Below, in pieces: positions 20,735-25,873 of a stretch of 25,873 nucleotides of DNA (position 1 is its first letter; the number at the start of each line of letters is the position of its first letter). The stretch comes from Brachionus koreanus (Eukaryota > Rotifera > Eurotatoria > Ploima > Brachionidae), in contig PJRA01000509.1 of NCBI GenBank assembly GCA_016987375.1, positions 1,508,001-1,533,873 on the forward strand, read 5' to 3'. The notes under the pieces were generated by a model that saw nothing but the letters and a program-made list of their open reading frames with translations, ran no database searches and had not been told where the DNA came from. A program made the position numbers and the translations under genes.

Positions 20735-21265
20735 ATGAATAATATTTTAAAATCTAGAATTATTTTGAGTTTTTTATTTAAAGCGCCGAAATTAGCTTTG
20801 CCAAAATATAGACAAACACCAGTAAGAAAAATACACCTGAATTCTAATCTAAATGCAAGTGCGACAAATTCAAATGGTACACAAAATTCTGCCAACGACA
20901 TTAAGTTGCATTATGAAAAAATTTCAAATGAAACTTTAGAATCATTGACCGAACGATTGGATGAATTGTCAGATGAGTTAGATGATCTAGTATCGAATGA
21001 ATATGATGTTTCGTTCAGCAACGGAGTTCTCAATTTAAAACTCGGTGCTGAACATGGCACATATGTTATTAATAAACAAACGCCAAATTTGCAAATTTGG
21101 CTTTCGTCGCCTAAAAGTGGACCTAAACGCTTCGATTTTATTGACAATACATGGATCTATAAACGAACTGGCGATACTTTACATGGTCTTTTAACTAAAG
21201 AATTAAGTGAAATATTCAAAACTTCGATTGATATGTCAAAATGCTCTTTTAGTCTTAGAAAATGA
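20735..21265 (+). CDS. FXN: Frataxin, mitochondrial iron-sulfur assembly protein
   Basis: 176 residues, single exon. Residues 1-54 have no acidic residue and many Lys/Arg, as expected of a mitochondrial presequence. The mature domain starts near 58 with an acidic helix (about 60-88: repeated Glu/Asp including ELSDELDDL), the ridge that contacts the NFS1-ISD11-ISCU complex. YDVSFSNGVLNLKLG (90-104) and GTYVINKQTPN (108-118) are frataxin signatures, followed by QIWLSSPKSGPKRFDF (120-135) with Trp122, the counterpart of human Trp155. The C-terminal helix contains LHGLLTKEL. Frataxin stimulates persulfide transfer during iron-sulfur cluster synthesis. AATAAA at 21284-21289 lies 19 bases after the stop, and the SAC3D1-like gene begins about 100 bases further on. 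Confidence 0.96.
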   Translation: MNNILKSRIILSFLFKAPKLALPKYRQTPVRKIHLNSNLNASATNSNGTQNSANDIKLHYEKISNETLESLTERLDELSDELDDLVSNEYDVSFSNGVLNLKLGAEHGTYVINKQTPNLQIWLSSPKSGPKRFDFIDNTWIYKRTGDTLHGLLTKELSEIFKTSIDMSKCSFSLRK

Positions 21266-21385
21266 TCTTTTAATTATTGAAATAATAAAATTTTAGAAAA
21301 ATTATTTATTTGTTTATAATAAAGAGCTTTAAATCTCTGTAAAATAAATTTATAAAATAACAAAAATTAATTTGTATTATCTTAA

Positions 21386-22658
21386 GTGAATAAAAAATAT
21401 TCGAAAAAAAGTTTAAAACCAGAATGCACTTTGATGTGTCCAAAAGAAGAGTATGACATGAGAATTAAATTCAATATGGTTAACTCTTTGGAAAAGTTTG
21501 TCAATAAGTATTTAAATATTTTTTTTTGTTTGGAAATTTGGAAAAAAAATTTCTTACTTAGTTCCAAAATTGAGTATAATCTAGTCAAAGAATATGGTAG
21601 ACCAGCTGCTGGCAAAATAACTAAATCAAATGAATTAAGAACTATTGACACTCTTCTTAAAACGACAAATTATTTAATCAGAGAGTAAAATATTTTTCTT
21701 AGTTAAACTAAAATAATTTTTTCTGCCTACTTCAAGAGTTTATACAAGACAAAATTTTGATTATGTTTCCAGATATGAGTTTATTTTTGATCGTCTTCGA
21801 TCTGTCAGACAAGACATGGTAATAGCACGATACAATAGTGAAAAGTCAAACAAAATTCATGAAATAATTCTATGTTTTTATCTCCTTGCTGATTACAAAT
21901 TATGTACATCGAATAAATATGACGAATTCATAAACTTTCAGCATGTAAAAGAAGTCCTTAATATAATAGTATCGAGTCCGTTTTGTACCAAAAAAAGCTG
22001 GTTTTATTCTGTATATCTTTTGATGAATCTTAAAAATTTAAAATCGGCAAATCAAGTTTTGAAGGTGTGGAAAGATATCAGGTAAAAATAATCCAACTAG
22101 TTAAAATTTCAAATTTAACATTCAAAAAAAATCTCTCAAAAGTCTAGAATATCCTTTAGATGAATGCATAAGTCTGTGTAAAGCATACTTAAATCGGAAT
22201 TATGTAAGAATATTTAAAATCTATAAGAATCTACCATTGTTGTGCCAGCTAGCTTTTCACCGGCGAATACCTGAAATCGAAACGTAAGAAAATTTGCAAT
22301 CTTTCTTTTTTAATTAAGTTAATCTTCAAGCGAAATGATTAAAATAATGAACGTCGCATATTCGTTCAAAAATAGCAAATATTCTGTTGAAAATTTTTTG
22401 AAAATTGCATTGTTCAATGGCAGGCACAGTTTAGAAAAGTATGAAGAAAAAAACTTGTTAGCTATTGATAAAGATGACAATATTTTATTTGCTAAACATC
22501 ATTCCCAAAATGATATAAATGTAAAATTATTTTAAGAAAAAAAAATAAAAAATAATAATTTTTTCCTTTAGAACATTCGAGAGCGTTTTGATTTTATTGA
22601 CTATAAATTAGCAGATATAACAGAAGTAGACTTTATTCTAGAAAGTTATGATGTTTAA
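21386..22658 (+). CDS. SAC3D1: SAC3D1/GANP-family protein, six exons, 5' end unresolved
   Basis: Exons: about 21386-21507, 21562-21684, 21737-22081, 22143-22283, 22331-22520, 22572-22658. All five introns are GT-AG, 47-61 bp, and the phases chain perfectly to about 335 residues. The SAC3 signature is clear: CTLMCPKEEYDMR near the start, LVKEYGRPAAGK, LRTIDTLLKTTNYL, then YEFIFDRLRSVRQDM, followed by the helical alpha-solenoid part. Family members act in mRNA export (TREX-2: Sac3/GANP) or at the centrosome (SAC3D1/SHD1); the short length and the order of blocks favour SAC3D1. No ATG precedes the conserved CxxMCP block after the stop at 21383. An acceptor-like CTTAAG at 21381-21386 leaves TG AAT AAA, so an upstream exon or spliced leader ending in A would create an ATG. 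The first in-frame ATG, at 21434, would cut into the signature. Confidence 0.82.
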
Positions 22659-23118
22659 TTTTTTTAAGTAAAACTATTTTTCAATTAATGTTTATTTTTA
22701 AGAAAAACTTAATAAATTTGTGTTAAAAAATTTAAATACTTAATCAATTCCCAAATTCGAGAAAATAGAAAGTAAAAATTAATTTTAAATTTTTCCACAA
22801 GTTTAGGAGATTAAGGGATTCTTTTGGTTTTAATTGTATAAATAAATTTTTTAAATTTATATTCTAATTTTAGAAATTAAAACATTTCTTCAGCTTTTCA
22901 AATTTTACTGGGTCATTTGACCGTCCCTTTAACTTAAACCATTTCTTAAACGACCAAATAGCCCAAATTTTACTAATAAATTAATTAAATAAAAATTTTC
23001 CAATTATTTAATAAAAATATTAGAATTATTTTTAAATTTTTTTTCTATAAATAGTTTGATCTAAAAATAAAAATCCAAAATTGTTGTTTAAATTTTATTT
23101 TTTCAAATTTCTAACCAA
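22659..23118. other. Intergenic, AT-rich, with a small inverted repeat
   Basis: No gene is seen. An imperfect inverted repeat with arms of about 25 bases spans 22900-22971 (core GGGTCATTTGACCGT facing ACGACCAAATAGCCC). The downstream gene's promoter must lie here; an ATAAATAG occurs near 23047. Confidence 0.45.
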
Positions 23119-24144
23119 ATGGCAGCAGAATTTTTTATTCAACATTTTAAAACTTGCTTAAACGATGATTTATTTTATTTTAAACCATTTTTTAATCAAT
23201 ATATTCATCCATTGAATAATCTAAAGATACAAATAAAAATAGAAAGTGATCTAAAAAAGGTTGTTTCACAGCTAAGAGACAGTGTTATCTGGAATTTATA
23301 TCATAATCGTTATTTTCTAAAAAATGACGGTTTCAGTTTGTCTGATATTCAAAAGCTTTACAATCTTTTGGTTAGTACACGGGAAGTTTTTGATGAGCAT
23401 CATTTGGCCCAGCTCTATCTAGTAAACAACTTAACTAATTCAAAAATAGATTCAGAAGATGATTTAAGTATATTTCTTGGCAATCTGGAAAGTGTTTATG
23501 TTTTAGATACTGAATCAAGCGTTTTATACAAAAAAGAAATAATCGAGCTTTTCGAAATGCTGAAACAAAATCGAGTCGTAAAGCATAGAATTTTTTTATC
23601 AATAAAACAAATTTTAAACATTCAAGAATTTGAATTTGACATGTCAAAGGTGGAATTAAAATTTTTTAATTGTGACTTGAATGATTTGTATGGTTTCTCC
23701 GGTAAGAACACTTTGTATCTGAATAATAAGCGACATCAGAGTTACTTGAATGATTTTCGACTCAACCAAATGAATCAGGAAAGAATTTTAAAAATTTTCA
23801 AATTGAATTTTACGCGCTTGTTTTTAAATCTATCAGCTCATATAATTGCTAGAAATTTGAAAAATAACATTAATTTGTCAAATTTTAATGATAATTCAAT
23901 AAAAGCCAATTTGCTCGAATTGGGAATTCAAGCTGAAAAAAATCTTTTCACTCAGCAAATAACTTGGCTTGACTCAGCTCTAAATCAAAATCTAGATATT
24001 GAATATTGTTACGAATTTCTTAATAAAACATTAAATGGCGAAGAACTACTATTTGATTTTTACAGAACCCATTGCTATTTAAGTCCTGAGGGAGTTAAAT
24101 ACATGGCAATCGACTATGAATGCTTGGAAGGAGATATTCTTTAA
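23119..24144 (+). CDS. Unrecognised 341-residue protein, intronless
   Basis: The ATG at 23119 sits in AACCAAATGG, a good animal start context, and the frame runs uninterrupted for 1026 bases. That is very unlikely by chance at this AT content, and polyadenylation signal AATAAA follows at 24163-24168. There is no signal peptide, membrane segment or obvious low complexity. The C-terminal third has NLSAHIIARNL (237-247) followed by LELGIQAEKNLF (266-277). This spacing of a His-containing helix and a downstream Glu helix vaguely recalls zincin-type metallopeptidases, but the HExxH motif itself is absent, so at most it could be a degenerate relative. That is speculation. No function is proposed. 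It is convergent with the minus-strand gene 197 bp downstream. Confidence 0.75.
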   Translation: MAAEFFIQHFKTCLNDDLFYFKPFFNQYIHPLNNLKIQIKIESDLKKVVSQLRDSVIWNLYHNRYFLKNDGFSLSDIQKLYNLLVSTREVFDEHHLAQLYLVNNLTNSKIDSEDDLSIFLGNLESVYVLDTESSVLYKKEIIELFEMLKQNRVVKHRIFLSIKQILNIQEFEFDMSKVELKFFNCDLNDLYGFSGKNTLYLNNKRHQSYLNDFRLNQMNQERILKIFKLNFTRLFLNLSAHIIARNLKNNINLSNFNDNSIKANLLELGIQAEKNLFTQQITWLDSALNQNLDIEYCYEFLNKTLNGEELLFDFYRTHCYLSPEGVKYMAIDYECLEGDIL

Positions 24145-24341
24145 GAATAAGAAAATTATTTTAATAAATATTTTATTTTAAATTTCCTTTTTCTCATTTT
24201 AGGAGGTATAATTAGATTCATATTCTTTAAAAAATATAAAAGTGTGTCTCAAAGATTAACCAGTTTCTACTTTTTATAAAAAATCTAATTGCTAAAAGAA
24301 TTTGAATATTTTACTCCTAATAATTAGTTTAAAAAACAAAA

Positions 24342-25022
24342 TTATATTTTATAAGAAAATATTAAAAAAATATACAATAAAAATAAACTAATAATCAAAG
24401 CGAAGAGAAAAGTTGATATAATTTTTAATGTATCATTTTGTTCTTTTAATTGAAGGATTTTTTTATTCGAAGTCATAAGACTGTTCGCATTTTGACCACA
24501 TTCGGATGTTAAGCTCTTGAAATTATTCATTTCTGTCGATAGATTAACAACTTTACTCTTAAGGTTCTTCCATCCATTCATCTGCTTTTCCAGGAATGAT
24601 TTTCCAAGCGGAAAATTAACCTTTTTAGCACTAAAGCAAACACATTTTGAAGGCAAAAAATAATCTTTATCATTTGAAAAATCAGTTAAATATCTTAAAA
24701 ACTCTAAGCAATGTTGAACTAGCTTGCATCTTACACTGTAGTTTAATGATTGATTTTTTTCAATGTCTTCAACTAAAATTGGTTTCGGTCCCAGAGATTC
24801 GAGTAAAAGAATTTCAAAATAAAAATCTCTAGCTAGCTTAAAAATTCTTTTTCTGAATTCGATCAATTTTTGGTCGTCAAGTTGATGCAAATATTTCGCT
24901 ATAACATCAGGATCGAAATCGAGATTCACTAATTCTTCGCGAACTGTATAACGCAATAAAATGTTATCCCAATTTCTGATGCCCAATATTCTGTCTAAAT
25001 AGTGTTCAATTTTATAATGCAT
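24342..25022 (-). CDS. Unrecognised 226-residue coiled-coil protein with C-terminal membrane anchor
   Basis: The single frame begins at the ATG complementary to 25020-25022. Residues 1-135 look helical and contain a conserved-looking core (LDFDPDVIAKYLHQLDD, then ILLLESLGPKP). Residues about 150-198 are polar and heptad-like, probably a coiled coil (NLKSKVVNLSTEMNNF, then KILQLKEQNDTLK). Residues 201-222 are a strong hydrophobic helix followed only by SYKI, with no signal peptide. This layout fits a tail-anchored protein facing the cytosol, for example on the ER, nuclear envelope or mitochondria; the organelle cannot be told. I do not recognise the family. The DNA for residues about 187-216 is repeated in inverted orientation at 25249-25347. 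Confidence 0.7.
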   Translation of the reverse strand: MHYKIEHYLDRILGIRNWDNILLRYTVREELVNLDFDPDVIAKYLHQLDDQKLIEFRKRIFKLARDFYFEILLLESLGPKPILVEDIEKNQSLNYSVRCKLVQHCLEFLRYLTDFSNDKDYFLPSKCVCFSAKKVNFPLGKSFLEKQMNGWKNLKSKVVNLSTEMNNFKSLTSECGQNANSLMTSNKKILQLKEQNDTLKIISTFLFALIISLFLLYIFLIFSYKI

Positions 25023-25248
25023 TTATTAAAATAATTTGAAAACTTTGGCTAAGAGACATATTAGAGAATTTATTGATTCAACATATGGCACAAATGCTAA
25101 ATTATGTAAAATTTAAATTTTAAGAACTAAATTTGTAGCTAATTGTGTAAAAAGTTTTTTTTCAGAATTTAGTTTAAAAGCTAATGGATCTAAATTACAG
25201 ATATTTATTTAAAATGCAAAAAAATCAAAATTGGAATTGAGTTTTTTT

Positions 25249-25347
25249 AATAAAAATATCCTTCAATTAAAAGAACAAAATGATGCATTAAAATATATCA
25301 ACTTTTCTCTTCGCTTTGATTATTAGTTTATTTTTATTGTTTATTTT
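25249..25347 (+). pseudogene. Inverted duplicate of the 3' end of the tail-anchored protein gene
   Basis: This segment is the near-exact reverse complement of 24365-24467. By eye there are only about three substitutions and one 2-base deletion over roughly 100 bases. Its reading frame starts like the parent (ILQLKEQND, then Ala for Thr), but the deletion shifts it, so the membrane helix is lost and it stops after FSLRFDY. It is a fragment, not a second gene. Confidence 0.85.
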
Positions 25348-25873
25348 GGCATTCGAGTATTGTAAATTTTTATCCAATTATTGGAATGCTGTTGTAAATA
25401 AAATGAATACCTATAATACCTAAAAGGATATAGATTTCATATTTTGTAATTAATGAAATCATTTGATAAAGAATCATTCTTATTCAAAAAATTGTGAATT
25501 TTTTTTATTTTTATTATTCAAAAAAAATATATATTTTTTTTATATATTTTAGTTAATCTCAAAATTGTCCATATCTGATCAAATTTTCATGTAATTAACT
25601 AGTTTATACCTAAATTTATACATTAAAAAACAATAATTTCTACAATTATTTCTGAATGACTTTTGATCAGTCTAAGTCAAAAATACTTCAAATATATCAT
25701 TCGAAAGAGAAAATGATTTGGAATAAAGTGGTATGATTTAAAATTAAAATCTTAATTATTTTTAAATGAGAAAAAACTTTTGAAATGTATCAAATGCTGC
25801 CTAATTCATAAAAGGAATCTAAAATTCTAACAAATTATGATTTTATGCACAACACATATTAAAATTTAAATTT
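25348..25873. other. AT-rich right edge, no gene seen
   Basis: Long A and T runs and no usable frame on either strand. A gene beginning beyond the window cannot be excluded. Confidence 0.4.

Noticed and set aside
20629..20901. 90-codon minus-strand ORF over the frataxin start
   Set aside because: Antisense to frataxin's presequence and the shared promoter; hydrophobic low-complexity translation.
21382..21651. 89-codon minus-strand ORF
   Set aside because: Antisense to the first two SAC3D1-like exons and the intron between them.

Overview
The window reads as nuclear DNA of a very AT-rich invertebrate animal. It carries animal-type genes with GT-AG introns mostly 46-70 bp long, several intronless genes, AATAAA signals just after stop codons, and relics of DNA transposons. 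A compact lophotrochozoan genome such as a monogonont rotifer (Brachionus-like) would fit. That placement is inference from base composition, intron size and gene style; no marker gene proves it.

Layout. The left part (1-8000) holds two intronless plus-strand genes: a MEST-like alpha/beta hydrolase (1699-2691) and a class I fructose-bisphosphate aldolase (4003-5094). They sit among transposon debris: a foldback (375-680), deleted mariner copies (2804-3410, 5948-6075, 7203-7551), a 494-bp hAT-like MITE with intact target duplication (5293-5786), and a broken fragment of the aldolase gene (7555-7665). From about 7700 to 13500 I see no gene. This is AT-rich sequence with microsatellites and two GC-richer blocks that could be regulatory. 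It leads into a four-exon Prdm14 gene (13512-16464), whose first exon is strikingly GC- and CpG-rich and whose first intron appears to use a GC-AG donor. About 2 kb of non-coding DNA and the best-preserved mariner relic (18554-19308) follow.

The right end is gene-dense. A four-exon ATRAID-like membrane protein (minus strand, 19524-20571) is head to head with an intronless frataxin gene (20735-21265), 163 bp apart. Frataxin is followed, 120 bp downstream, by a six-exon SAC3D1/GANP-family gene (about 21386-22658). This gene has no ATG between it and frataxin, an arrangement that suggests an operon-like pair with a spliced leader or a missed 5' exon. Two unrecognised intronless genes end the window: a 341-residue protein (23119-24144) and, convergent with it, a 226-residue coiled-coil, tail-anchored-looking protein (24342-25022). 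The last gene has a near-identical inverted copy of its own 3' end about 230 bp upstream of its start.

Functionally the genes are unrelated housekeeping and developmental loci: glycolysis, mitochondrial iron-sulfur assembly, a SAC3-domain protein, a lysosomal/secretory membrane protein and a transcriptional regulator. I found no metabolic cluster, CRISPR array, rRNA or tRNA. The points most worth checking are the frataxin-SAC3D1 start problem, the Prdm14 gene structure and composition, and the transposon set.
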